Source: Exiguobacterium sp. Leaf196
GTDB lineage: Bacteria; Bacillota; Bacilli; Exiguobacteriales; Exiguobacteriaceae
Assembly: GCF_001423965.1 (NCBI RefSeq)
Contig: NZ_LMPV01000001.1
Location: 137,908-201,907 of the forward strand
Reading direction: 5' to 3'
DNA length: 64,000 nt
The notes below the pieces were generated by a model. The model saw only the letters and a list, made by a program, of their open reading frames with translations, was not told where the DNA came from and ran no database searches. The position numbers and the translations under genes are program-made. Shown here one piece after another: positions 43,012 through 51,282 of this stretch; position 1 is the stretch's first letter, and every line of letters starts with the position of its first letter.

Positions 43012-43783
43012 AAAATGGTTCTACTCTCGCGTGTTCGAGTTAAATGGACACCCGCTTGTTGCCAAACAGCTGAAACGGTTTGCGATGAGCCGGGTCAGTC
43101 GTCCGTTCATCGGTCCGTTCGTTCGGGCATATGATTTGAATATGGCAGAAGCGACTCGGAATTTAGAAGCGTATTCGAGTTTACATGACGTTTTCATTCG
43201 TCATGTCAAACCGGAAATGCGACCAATTGATCAATCAGAAGGCGCATTCGTCAGTCCGTGTGACGGTATGTTGTCTGTCGTTGACGACTTGACGGCTGAT
43301 AGCCGCTTTACCGTCAAAGGACAATCGTATACGGTATCAGAGTTACTCGGTTCCCATTACGAGGCGCAACAATATGTCGGGGGACGTGTGATGATCTTTT
43401 ACTTGAGTCCGCAAAACTACCACCGTGTCCATGTACCGATGGACGGAACGATCCGGACCAGTTATACGCTCGGTCGGGATTCGGCACCGGTGAATGAGAT
43501 CGGTCTCACACATGCGCTTCGTCCATTGACACGGAACTATCGTCGCGTGACACGTATCGTCCAAGGAAAACATGCACTTGAACATGTCATGGTCGGTGCA
43601 CTCAACGTCAACTCAATCGTTCGGACAAACGAAGCAAAGGAACTTCGTCGAGGAGATGAGTTCGGATACTTTTCTTTCGGTTCAACGGTCGTCCTGATCT
43701 GTCCGAAAGATGCATTGACATTAGATACACAAGCGATTGGACCAGTTTTAATGGGGCAACGCCTCGGACAATGGCATTCATGA
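43004..43783 (+). CDS. psd: Phosphatidylserine decarboxylase proenzyme
   Basis: Converts phosphatidylserine to phosphatidylethanolamine. The 259-residue precursor contains the self-cleavage site FSFGSTVVL (Ser227 becomes the pyruvoyl group) and the usual SPCDGMLSVV, YLSPQNYHRVHVPMDG and VGALNVNSI segments. ATG 43004 lies in the tail of the thioredoxin gene with only GGTG as ribosome site, so coupling is likely. With pssA at 23.2-23.9 kb the window contains the whole route to phosphatidylethanolamine. Confidence 0.93.
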   Translation: MIKKWFYSRVFELNGHPLVAKQLKRFAMSRVSRPFIGPFVRAYDLNMAEATRNLEAYSSLHDVFIRHVKPEMRPIDQSEGAFVSPCDGMLSVVDDLTADSRFTVKGQSYTVSELLGSHYEAQQYVGGRVMIFYLSPQNYHRVHVPMDGTIRTSYTLGRDSAPVNEIGLTHALRPLTRNYRRVTRIVQGKHALEHVMVGALNVNSIVRTNEAKELRRGDEFGYFSFGSTVVLICPKDALTLDTQAIGPVLMGQRLGQWHS

Positions 43784-43787
43784 GAGC

Positions 43788-43810
43788 GAGGCGCCCGTTC
43801 GGGGCGTCTC
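43788..43810 (+). terminator. GC-rich hairpin after psd, no T run
   Basis: GAGGCGCCC pairs with GGGCGTCTC around GTTCG. The lack of a T run makes it a weak terminator or a read-through hairpin before the permease gene. Confidence 0.45.
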
Positions 43811-43833
43811 CTTACGTTTAGGAGGAATGAATC

Positions 43834-45183
43834 ATGCCGGCAATGGCATTAGCAGAAATCGGAAGTACACAGGTCCAGACATATATCGCACTTATCATTT
43901 TTTTAGTGACCTATGGCTTTATCATCAGTGAAAAAGTAAGCCGGGCGATCGTCGCTCTACTCGGAGCGCTCGCAATGGTCATCGTCGGCATTGTGGATCT
44001 CGAGACTGCATTATTTGAATACATCGAGTGGGGAACAATCGTCTTATTAATTGGGATGATGATTCTCGTTACGATTGCCAATCAATCTGGATTGTTTGAA
44101 TATATTGCGATTCGTGCGGCGAAGACAACAAAAGGCGACCCAATCAAAGTGTTGATTCTATTATCCGCATTGACGGCACTTGGATCTGCCTTTTTGGATA
44201 ACGTCACGACAGTCTTATTGATTGTCCCGATCACTTTCTCGATTACAAAGATACTTAAAATCGCGCCGTTTCCGTTTTTGCTCGCCGAAGTATTATTTGC
44301 GAACATCGGTGGGACGGCGACCTTGATTGGCGATCCACCGAACATCATGATCGGTGCCGCGAATCCACACTTAACGTTCAATGCCTTTTTGCTGAATCTT
44401 GCACCAATCATCCTGATCATTACGGTCGTGACGATCGGCATTCTGTACTTCGTCTTCCGGAAGCAACTGCACGTCGAGGCAGAAGATCGACAAAAATTGA
44501 TGGAAATCGATGAAAAGAGTTATATTGTCAGTCGAAAACTCGTCACGCGGAGTAGTGTCGTACTCGTTAGTACGATTGCACTCTTCGTATTGCATCCGAT
44601 GCTTGATCGAATCGGACTCCATCTCGAAGCACCAGCGATCGCAATTCTTGGAGCGACCGTCCTGATGTTGCTGACGATTGAAAACGATCATCAGCTAGAA
44701 GGAATCTTTGCACGTGTTGAATGGACGACGATTTTTTTCTTCGCCGGACTCTTTGTACTTGTTGGTGGAATTCAGGAAGCAGGTATCATTCGATATCTTG
44801 CGGAGAAGACGATTGATTTGACAGGCGGTGACATTCAGACGACAGCAACTGCTGTTCTTTGGTTGTCCGGTATCGCGAGTGCGACGATTGACAACATTCC
44901 GTTTGTCGCGACAATGATCCCGCTCATCAATGATGTAGCTGCTGGGATCGGACTTACACCAGCAGATGCGAAAGTGGATGTTTTATGGTGGTCCCTTGCA
45001 CTCGGTGCATGTCTCGGTGGTAACGGGACATTGATCGGTGCATCGGCAAACGTCATTGTCGCGGGTCTTGCGACACGACAAGGTGAAAAATTCACCTATA
45101 TGCGCTTTTTGATTTACGGAGCACCGATCACGATTGTGACGTTGATCCTATCCCAACTCTATTTGTGGATTCGGTATTATTAA
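43834..45183 (+). CDS. ArsB/NhaD-type ion permease
   Basis: A 449-residue membrane protein with about 11 helices of the ion-transporter superfamily. Diagnostic paired segments are SAFLDNVTTVLLIVPITF with IGGTATLIGDPPNIMIGAA, and in the second half SATIDNIPFVATMIPLI with GGNGTLIGASANVIVAG. The substrate could be arsenite, Na+ or a dicarboxylate; no ars genes are nearby. GGAGGAA precedes the ATG. Confidence 0.85.
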   Translation: MPAMALAEIGSTQVQTYIALIIFLVTYGFIISEKVSRAIVALLGALAMVIVGIVDLETALFEYIEWGTIVLLIGMMILVTIANQSGLFEYIAIRAAKTTKGDPIKVLILLSALTALGSAFLDNVTTVLLIVPITFSITKILKIAPFPFLLAEVLFANIGGTATLIGDPPNIMIGAANPHLTFNAFLLNLAPIILIITVVTIGILYFVFRKQLHVEAEDRQKLMEIDEKSYIVSRKLVTRSSVVLVSTIALFVLHPMLDRIGLHLEAPAIAILGATVLMLLTIENDHQLEGIFARVEWTTIFFFAGLFVLVGGIQEAGIIRYLAEKTIDLTGGDIQTTATAVLWLSGIASATIDNIPFVATMIPLINDVAAGIGLTPADAKVDVLWWSLALGACLGGNGTLIGASANVIVAGLATRQGEKFTYMRFLIYGAPITIVTLILSQLYLWIRYY

Positions 45184-45215
45184 GAAAACGGGAGGTTCGC
45201 CTTCCGTTTTCTTTT
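45184..45215 (+). terminator. Terminator after the permease
   Basis: GAAAACGGGAGG-TTCG-CCTTCCGTTTTC, followed by TTTT; one G-T pair. Confidence 0.88.
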
Positions 45216-45240
45216 GTGCGTCGCTCTTGCTACCTGATTG

Positions 45241-45249
45241 TGCTATAAT
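45241..45249 (+). promoter_or_regulatory. Extended -10 promoter of the yqeG operon
   Basis: TGCTATAAT, 71 bases before the yqeG start; -35 position reads GTCGCT at 18 bases. Confidence 0.5.
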
Positions 45250-45319
45250 CGAACGATAAGAGCATAACTGTTTCTTAAACTTAACTATAGAGCTAGACCA
45301 TTATCTGGAGGTTTTATTC

Positions 45320-45904
45320 TTGTTCAAACGACTTTATCCGAAACATTTCGTGGCTTCGATCTACGATATCGACCTTGAAATGCTCAAACGAAACGGTGTC
45401 AAAGCTATTTTGACCGATCTTGATAATACGCTCGTCGCATGGAATATCGCAGATGCTCCAGACGAATTGGTTGCTTGGCTGGATATGGTGAATAATCAAT
45501 ATGGTTTTGACGTCATCATCGTATCGAACAATAACGGAGACCGCGTTAAGAAGTTCGCGGATCCACTCGGATTGCATTATATTGCGCCTGCTCGAAAACC
45601 GCTTCCTATCGGGTTTAAACGGGCATTGACGGAATTCGGCTATCACGCGAAAGAAGTCGTCTTTTTAGGGGACCAACTCTTTACGGATGTACTCGGTGCA
45701 AACTCCGTTGGAATCGAAGTCATCCACGTTCAACCCGTCGTTAAGACGGACGGTGTCGTCACGAAATTCAATCGCCTGATGGAACGTGTCATTTTCCACC
45801 GGATGAAACGCAAAGGAATCTATAAATTGACACAACGCGTCAAGGAAGATCCTTCTGCACTGAAACATCCGATCGAAACACTTCGTCAGGATAAGCAACA
45901 ATAA
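45320..45904 (+). CDS. yqeG: YqeG-type HAD (IIIA) phosphatase
   Basis: A 194-residue HAD-fold phosphatase. The catalytic motif is ILTDLDNTLVAWN, the second VIIVSNNNGDRV and the last VVFLGDQLFTDVLGAN. TTG 45320 follows TGGAGG at good distance. It heads an operon with the exact gene order known from B. subtilis (yqeG-yqeH-aroE-yhbY-nadD-yqeK-rsfS-yqeM). Its substrate is not known. Confidence 0.9.
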   Translation: MFKRLYPKHFVASIYDIDLEMLKRNGVKAILTDLDNTLVAWNIADAPDELVAWLDMVNNQYGFDVIIVSNNNGDRVKKFADPLGLHYIAPARKPLPIGFKRALTEFGYHAKEVVFLGDQLFTDVLGANSVGIEVIHVQPVVKTDGVVTKFNRLMERVIFHRMKRKGIYKLTQRVKEDPSALKHPIETLRQDKQQ

Positions 45905-46047
45905 CCCTGTCAGATCGGTAGATGAAAGGGAAGGCAGTAGTCGCAACATGTACGGCGAGAGGTCGGAAGTTACGCTCTTGGAGTAGCGAGCAGGGCGCTA
46001 CGGTGAAAAGAGAAGGGAAATCATTCCCGCATGCGGCTCAACATAAT
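45905..46047 (+). other. Unusual 143-base gap before yqeH
   Basis: In relatives yqeG and yqeH are nearly contiguous; here 143 bases intervene. Hairpins GTAGCG-AGCAGGG-CGCTAC (about 45981-45999) and GGGAA-ATCA-TTCCC (about 46016-46029) are visible. The yqeH frame stays open back to ATG 45922, but the translated sequence has no resemblance to the family. Confidence 0.4.
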
Positions 46048-47157
46048 ATGATCGAAGAAATCCACTGCGCTGGTTGTGGTGTCGCCATTCAAACGGAAGA
46101 CACAAAAGCACCAGGATACGCACCTAAATCTGCACTTGATCGTGAAATGGTCATTTGCCAACGTTGTTTTAAATTAAAGCACTACAATCAAATTCAAGAT
46201 GTATCTTTATCGGACGATGATTTCGTTAAAATCTTAGACGGAATCGGTCAAAAAGATGCACTTGTCGTTAAAATCGTTGATATCTTCGATTTTAATGGGA
46301 GCTGGTTACCGGGATTACATCGGTTCGTCGGAAAAAATGATGTCTTACTCGTCGGGAACAAAGCCGATTTATTACCGAAGTCATTAAATCCGAACCGTCT
46401 CATGAACTGGATGCGTCAAGCATCGAAAGAACTTGGATTACGTCCAGTTGACGTTCATCTGATCAGTGCGAAAAAAGGTCACGGGGTCGATGAACTCGCT
46501 GAGAAAATCGATTATTATCGAAAAGGACGCGACGTCTATGTCGTTGGTTGTACAAATGTCGGGAAATCGACCCTGATCAACCAAGTCATCAAACGTTTCG
46601 GTGAAGAGGATGAGGCCGTCATCACGGTCAGTCACTTCCCAGGAACGACACTAGATTTAATCGACATCCCACTTGACGATAACTGTAACCTGTATGATAC
46701 ACCGGGGATCATTAATCATCACCAAATGGCTCACTACGTTGATGCGAAGGACTTGAAGCTGATCACACCGAAAAAAGAGATCAAGCCGCAAGTCTTCCAA
46801 ATCCATCCGCAACAGACGCTCTTCTTTGGAGGTCTTGCGCGATTGGACTATATGGAAGGGAACAAGCGTTCATTCGTCATCTATATGTCGAACGAATTGA
46901 AAGTTCACCGGACGAAGCTTGAAAAAGCAGACGATTTATATGCGAACCATAACGGTGAGCTGTTGTCTCCGCCGAACGAAAAGACGCGTGAGATGCTGCC
47001 TCCGCTCGTCCGTCATGAATTCAGTCTCCGCGACAACATGAAGACGGATATCGTCTTCAGTGGACTCGGGTGGGTTGCGGTTCATGGAAAAGGTGGACGT
47101 GTCGCTGCGTATGCCCCGAAAGGTGTCGCTGTATCTTTACGTGAGGCGCTCGTCTGA
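46048..47157 (+). CDS. yqeH: Ribosome-assembly GTPase YqeH
   Basis: A circularly permuted GTPase required for 30S assembly. The zinc finger is CAGCGV...CQRCF (CxxC-x30-CxxC). The G motifs come in permuted order: NKAD (G4) and SAKKG (G5) first, then GCTNVGKSTL (G1), and DTPGI (G3). The C-terminal domain is conserved (FGGLARLDYMEG, VFSGLGWVAVH, AYAPKGV). I start it at ATG 46048 because the B. subtilis protein begins right before the zinc finger. No Shine-Dalgarno precedes that ATG; GTG 46003 and ATG 45922 are in-frame alternatives with weak sites. Confidence 0.92.
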   Translation: MIEEIHCAGCGVAIQTEDTKAPGYAPKSALDREMVICQRCFKLKHYNQIQDVSLSDDDFVKILDGIGQKDALVVKIVDIFDFNGSWLPGLHRFVGKNDVLLVGNKADLLPKSLNPNRLMNWMRQASKELGLRPVDVHLISAKKGHGVDELAEKIDYYRKGRDVYVVGCTNVGKSTLINQVIKRFGEEDEAVITVSHFPGTTLDLIDIPLDDNCNLYDTPGIINHHQMAHYVDAKDLKLITPKKEIKPQVFQIHPQQTLFFGGLARLDYMEGNKRSFVIYMSNELKVHRTKLEKADDLYANHNGELLSPPNEKTREMLPPLVRHEFSLRDNMKTDIVFSGLGWVAVHGKGGRVAAYAPKGVAVSLREALV

Positions 47158-47945
47158 TGCGCTTTGCCGTCATCGGTCATCCGATTGCCCATTCACTTTC
47201 ACCTGAGCTGCATACAGCTTGGCTGGAAGCGGCTGGGCTTTTCGGCTGTTATGACCTTATCGATGTAACGGAGCATGAATTGCCACGAATTATTACAAAA
47301 TTACGTATGCATCAGCTGGATGGAATCAATGTGACGATTCCCCATAAGACAGCAATCATTCCGTACCTGGATCGGCTGGAGCCGGCAGCTCAAAAAGCGG
47401 GCGCCGTCAACACGGTATACTGGAAGAATGGGCAGTTGATTGGTGCGAATACAGATGGAATCGGATTCGTCCGTGCGTTGACAGAACGTCGTCCGTCATT
47501 TCAAAAGACACTTGTCCTTGGTGCGGGCGGTGCAGCACGAGGAATCATTGCTGCGCTACCGGGAGATGTGACGCTCACGAACCGCACAGAAGAACGCTCT
47601 AGGGCGGTTGCCGATGAATTCGGAACACACGTTTTGCCATGGCACGAAACATTTGATTTAACGAGTTACGACGTCATCATCAATACGACCTCTGTCGGGA
47701 TGGCGCCACATGTCGAAGCACGTCCGATTGAATTGACAGAGACGAACGCTTTGATTTGTGATATTATTTATCGACCGACGCCGACCCGTCTATTGCGTGA
47801 AGCGACTGAAAAAGGTCTCGACACACTCGACGGCGTCCCGATGTTCGTCTTACAAGCGGCTGAAGCATTTGAACGTTTCACCGGACAAGCACCTGATCTC
47901 GCACTTGGCGAGCAGGTGATACGAAAGCAATTGGAGGAATTTTAA
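47157..47945 (+). CDS. aroE: Shikimate dehydrogenase
   Basis: Reduces 3-dehydroshikimate with NADPH. The shikimate site is IAHSLSPELH and the catalytic Lys is in NVTIPHKTAIIPYLD; the nucleotide loop is VLGAGGAARGI and the NADP discriminator TLTNRTEER. Length is 262 residues. Its start overlaps the yqeH stop by one base. Confidence 0.94.
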   Translation: MRFAVIGHPIAHSLSPELHTAWLEAAGLFGCYDLIDVTEHELPRIITKLRMHQLDGINVTIPHKTAIIPYLDRLEPAAQKAGAVNTVYWKNGQLIGANTDGIGFVRALTERRPSFQKTLVLGAGGAARGIIAALPGDVTLTNRTEERSRAVADEFGTHVLPWHETFDLTSYDVIINTTSVGMAPHVEARPIELTETNALICDIIYRPTPTRLLREATEKGLDTLDGVPMFVLQAAEAFERFTGQAPDLALGEQVIRKQLEEF

Positions 47946-47947
47946 TC

Positions 47948-48241
47948 ATGTTAACAGGTAAACAAAAACGTTTTTTACGCGCGACAGCTCACGATTTAAA
48001 CCCGATTTTCCAAGTCGGTAAAAATGGAGTCGGTGAAGCGATGTGCGCTGATTTGATGGATGCGCTCGAAAAGCGGGAACTCTTGAAAGTACAAGTACTA
48101 CAAAATTGTGCGGACGCACCAAAGGATGTCGCACAAGAACTCGTCGCAGGAACGAATGCTGAACTCGTTCAAGTCATCGGAAAAGTCATCGTTCTCTATA
48201 AAGAATCAAAAGAGAACAAGACGCTCGAATTGCCACGATGA
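47948..48241 (+). CDS. yhbY: CRS1/YhbY RNA-binding protein
   Basis: A 97-residue KH-like protein (YqeI) associated with ribosome precursors. Signature: LTGKQKRFLRATAHDLNPIFQVGKNGV and the conserved ELVQVIGKVIVLYKES. GGAGG precedes the ATG. Its last four bases overlap nadD. Confidence 0.92.
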   Translation: MLTGKQKRFLRATAHDLNPIFQVGKNGVGEAMCADLMDALEKRELLKVQVLQNCADAPKDVAQELVAGTNAELVQVIGKVIVLYKESKENKTLELPR

Positions 48242-48807
48242 AAATCGGACTGATGGGCGGAACGTTCGACCCTCCGCATATCGGTCATCTCCTGATTGCC
48301 GAACAAGCGCAGGAACAACTCGAACTTGATGCGGTCTGGTTTTTACCAGCGAATGTACCACCGCATAAACAACGTACTGTCACAGACGCAACTAAGCGTC
48401 TCCGTCTTGTAGAAGAAGCAATTGCATTGAACCCTGCCTTCTCTGTCTCTGCGATTGAATTTGAGCGAAAAGAACCTTCCTATACGTATGATACGATTCG
48501 TGCACTCAAGCACCGATACCCGGAGCATGAGTTTCTGTTTCTAATCGGCGCAGATTCACTCGTTAGTCTCGATACGTGGTATCAAGCTGAACGGTTATAC
48601 GAGGAAGTCGTCTTTGGTGCCGTCGCTCGACCGGGAAGTCGGTATTTGATTCCGCGTGGTGCCCGTGTGAAAGCGGTCGATATGCCATTGCTAGAAATTT
48701 CTTCGACGGATATCCGGCAACGGGTCGCGCGCGGACGGAGCATTCGCTACCTTGTACCGGAAGCCGTTCGACAACGGATTGAGGAGTGGAATCTATATGC
48801 GCCTTGA
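48238..48807 (+). CDS. nadD: Nicotinate-nucleotide adenylyltransferase
   Basis: Adenylates nicotinate mononucleotide in NAD synthesis. The nucleotidyltransferase motif is GGTFDPPHIGHLLIAEQA and the second motif LEISSTDIRQRVARG; both are intact. 189 residues. It overlaps yqeK by 11 bases. Confidence 0.94.
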   Translation: MKIGLMGGTFDPPHIGHLLIAEQAQEQLELDAVWFLPANVPPHKQRTVTDATKRLRLVEEAIALNPAFSVSAIEFERKEPSYTYDTIRALKHRYPEHEFLFLIGADSLVSLDTWYQAERLYEEVVFGAVARPGSRYLIPRGARVKAVDMPLLEISSTDIRQRVARGRSIRYLVPEAVRQRIEEWNLYAP

Positions 48808-49372
48808 AGAAGCACGTCAAATCATTGAAAACACATTACCTGAGCGACGCTATGTGCATACGTTAGGTGTCGTCGAGACGGCACGACACTTGGCTCTTAA
48901 ATATGGTGTTGACGAAGAAGAAGCAACACTTGCTGCCATGCTCCATGATTATGCAAAATACCGCGATACGAATGAGATGCGTTCGATTGCCGTTGAATTG
49001 AATCAACGGATCTTACTCGACTATGATGACGAACTACTTCATGCGCCAGTGGGTGCGGAGCTTGTGCGTCGAGAACTTGGTCTTGATTCAGACGTGATTT
49101 ATCAGGCCATCGCGAATCATACAACAGGGGCACCTGGTATGCCGTTACTTGATCAAATCATCTTCGTCGCGGATGCGATTGAGCCGAATCGTAGTTATTC
49201 GGGTGTCGAAGTGCTTCGTGAAGTAGCCGAGCAGGATTTGACGGACGCCGTCATCGCAACACTCAGTCAGACGATTCATTTTTTATGTACGAAACAAGCT
49301 ATCATCTTTCCGCGAACGATTGAGACCTATAATGCCTTCGTCGCGGCCAAACGAAAGGGGACCGTCCTATGA
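48797..49372 (+). CDS. yqeK: HD-domain hydrolase YqeK
   Basis: A 191-residue HD-superfamily protein; family members cleave diadenosine tetraphosphate. Metal ligands are in RRYVHTLGVV, the HD doublet AAMLHDYAKYR, IANHTTG and VADAIEPNR. ATG 48797 follows GAGGAG; an upstream in-frame start lies inside nadD without a site. Confidence 0.9.
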   Translation: MRLEEARQIIENTLPERRYVHTLGVVETARHLALKYGVDEEEATLAAMLHDYAKYRDTNEMRSIAVELNQRILLDYDDELLHAPVGAELVRRELGLDSDVIYQAIANHTTGAPGMPLLDQIIFVADAIEPNRSYSGVEVLREVAEQDLTDAVIATLSQTIHFLCTKQAIIFPRTIETYNAFVAAKRKGTVL

Positions 49373-49716
49373 CAGTCGAACAAGAATTACAATTAATCGT
49401 AAATGCCATCGACGATAAACGTGCTGAAGATATCGTCGTCCTGAATATGTCGAGCATCTCACCAGTTGCCGACTATTTCGTCATCTGTGAAGGGAATTCA
49501 GAAAAACAAGTACAGGCGATCGCGCGTGAACTCAAAGAAGTCGCGCACGAACATAACCTGCCGATCAAACGCCTCGAAGGATTCGATGCGGCACGTTGGG
49601 TGTTGGCGGATCTTGAAAACGTCGTCGTTCATGTCTTCCACCGTGACGATCGTGATTACTATAACCTCGAAAAACTATGGGCAGATGCTCCAAAGGTTGA
49701 AGTCGAGGTCAACTAA
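49369..49716 (+). CDS. rsfS: Ribosome silencing factor RsfS
   Basis: A 115-residue protein that binds L14 and keeps subunits apart in starvation. Signature: DIVVLNMSSISPVADYFVICEG and the C-terminal WVLADLENVVVHVFHRDDRDYYNLEKLW. It overlaps yqeK by four bases (ATGA). Confidence 0.94.
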   Translation: MTVEQELQLIVNAIDDKRAEDIVVLNMSSISPVADYFVICEGNSEKQVQAIARELKEVAHEHNLPIKRLEGFDAARWVLADLENVVVHVFHRDDRDYYNLEKLWADAPKVEVEVN

Positions 49717-50444
49717 TGGCATACGAACAGTTCGCCTACATCTATGATGAATTGATGCAAGACGTCCCGTACGATCAATGGGTTGACTGGGTCAAAGCAT
49801 ACGTTCCGATTGGAAGTACGATTGCTGATATCGGATGTGGAACGGGTACGGCGACGCTTGCATTAGCAGCCCACTATGAGATGCTCGGGATCGATTTATC
49901 TGAAGAGATGCTCGAAGTCGCGCAGGAAAAAGCGATGGAAGAAGGATTGACTATTCAATTCTGGGCGCAAGACATGCGCGAAATCGAATTGCCGACACCT
50001 GTCGATGCCGTGACGATCCTATGCGACTCCTTGAATTATCTCCAGACGGAAGAGGATGTCAAACAGACATTTACACATGTAGCAGCGATTCTAAAGGAGG
50101 GTGGACGTCTTTTGTTTGATACACACTCCCCTTACAAGATGGAGACGCTGTTCAATGGGAAGACGTATGCGACACATGCGGAACAAAGCTCGTATATCTG
50201 GTTCGCGGATCCTGGTGAAGCGCCGCTTTCTGTCGTCCATGAACTGACATTCTTCATCGAGGAGGAGGATGGTCGCTATGAGCGTGTCGATGAAACGCAT
50301 CATCAGCGGACGTATCCTCCGGCACAATACGTAACATGGTTACGCGAAGCCGGATTCCGGGTTCTCGCGGTCACAGGCGATTTTGGACCGGACGCTCCTT
50401 CTGAGACAGTCGAGCGGATCTTCTTCGTTGCCGAAAAAATGTAA
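49716..50444 (+). CDS. yqeM: Class I methyltransferase YqeM
   Basis: A 242-residue SAM-dependent methyltransferase. The SAM loop is IADIGCGTGTATLALA, the acidic strand LGIDLSEEML, and the post-motif AVTILCDSLNYL. Substrate is not known. Last gene of the yqeG operon, sharing one base with rsfS and followed by a strong terminator. Confidence 0.88.
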   Translation: MAYEQFAYIYDELMQDVPYDQWVDWVKAYVPIGSTIADIGCGTGTATLALAAHYEMLGIDLSEEMLEVAQEKAMEEGLTIQFWAQDMREIELPTPVDAVTILCDSLNYLQTEEDVKQTFTHVAAILKEGGRLLFDTHSPYKMETLFNGKTYATHAEQSSYIWFADPGEAPLSVVHELTFFIEEEDGRYERVDETHHQRTYPPAQYVTWLREAGFRVLAVTGDFGPDAPSETVERIFFVAEKM

Positions 50445-50455
50445 AAGTGATTTCA

Positions 50456-50509
50456 TCCGTCTTCTTTTAGCGATACACGTTCGTGTTGCTTGAAGGAGAC
50501 GGATTTTTT
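50456..50509 (+). terminator. Terminator of the yqeG operon
   Basis: ATCCGTCTTCTT pairs with AAGGAGACGGAT around an inner CACG-TTCGTG helix, followed by T7. The next 165 bases (to comEA) are free of genes; I see no AAAA-N5-TTTT ComK box there. Confidence 0.88.
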
Positions 50510-50673
50510 TGTTCGTGAAACAGATGCTAATTCAAAGTAACGGTATGGATGGTAGGACTTTCATCCGACGAAACACCGCAGGATCGTGCTGTAAAGAATG
50601 GTTAGTGCGTATTCCTTCGTTTCCTGAAGTCTGTAGTGACCTGTTAGAGTCGTGGGAAAAGGAGGGATTCGTC

Positions 50674-51282
50674 TTGACCGTTCCACGTTTGCAACAGATA
50701 GCAGGTCTCGTCGTCGTCCTGCTGCTCATCATTTTATTATTCGTACCATTACCCTCTTGTTCAAATGAAGCGATGGTCGATCAACCGTCCTTAACGGATA
50801 AACAACAAGAGGCAAAAGCAGAGCCAGCAGAAAAGGATACCTCGATTCGTGACAAACTCATCATGGTCGACGTAAAAGGAGCAGTAGAAGCGCCTGGACC
50901 TTATCAATTCCATTTGGGTGATCGAGTGAAGGATGCAATCGAAAAAGCAAAGACGACTGCGAAAGCTGACATTCGACAAATGAATCTCGCGGCACGTCTC
51001 ATTGATGGACAGGAAGTCATCGTGCCGGTAAAAAAGACGAAAGATCAGTCGAAACCAACGAAACGCTCAAAAGCAGAGATACCGAAAGGATTGATTGACC
51101 TCAATGCGGCAACGGCGGAACAGTTGATGGAGGTTCCGGGAATTGGTCCCGCCAAAGCAGAAGCGATCTTAGCCTATCGTGAGGAGAAGGGGGGATTTGC
51201 GACATATGAATCACTCGGAGATGTGAAGGGCTTTGGGGAAAAGACGTTAGAATCGCTTAAATCCTACCTGATCGTCTACTGA
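50674..51282 (+). CDS. comEA: Competence DNA receptor ComEA
   Basis: ComEA is the membrane-bound double-stranded-DNA receptor of the uptake machine. The 202-residue protein has one N-terminal membrane helix (about 8-27), an SLBB-type domain (IMVDVKGAVEAPGPYQF...QEVIVPV), a basic linker and two helix-hairpin-helix motifs (IDLNAATAEQLMEVPGIGPAKAEAIL and VKGFGEKTLESL). TTG 50674 follows AGGAGG by seven bases. The frame continues upstream to 50509, but without a site and reading into the terminator. comEC follows with a one-base overlap; comER and comEB are absent. Confidence 0.92.
   Translation: MTVPRLQQIAGLVVVLLLIILLFVPLPSCSNEAMVDQPSLTDKQQEAKAEPAEKDTSIRDKLIMVDVKGAVEAPGPYQFHLGDRVKDAIEKAKTTAKADIRQMNLAARLIDGQEVIVPVKKTKDQSKPTKRSKAEIPKGLIDLNAATAEQLMEVPGIGPAKAEAILAYREEKGGFATYESLGDVKGFGEKTLESLKSYLIVY

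Noticed and set aside
45910-45975. Cobalamin-riboswitch-like words before yqeH
   Set aside because: AGGGAA and CGCAAC occur, but the pairing helices and the order of conserved elements do not fit.
50510-50673. ComK box before comEA
   Set aside because: No AAAA-N5-TTTT pair could be found; direct ComK control of comEA is therefore not claimed.
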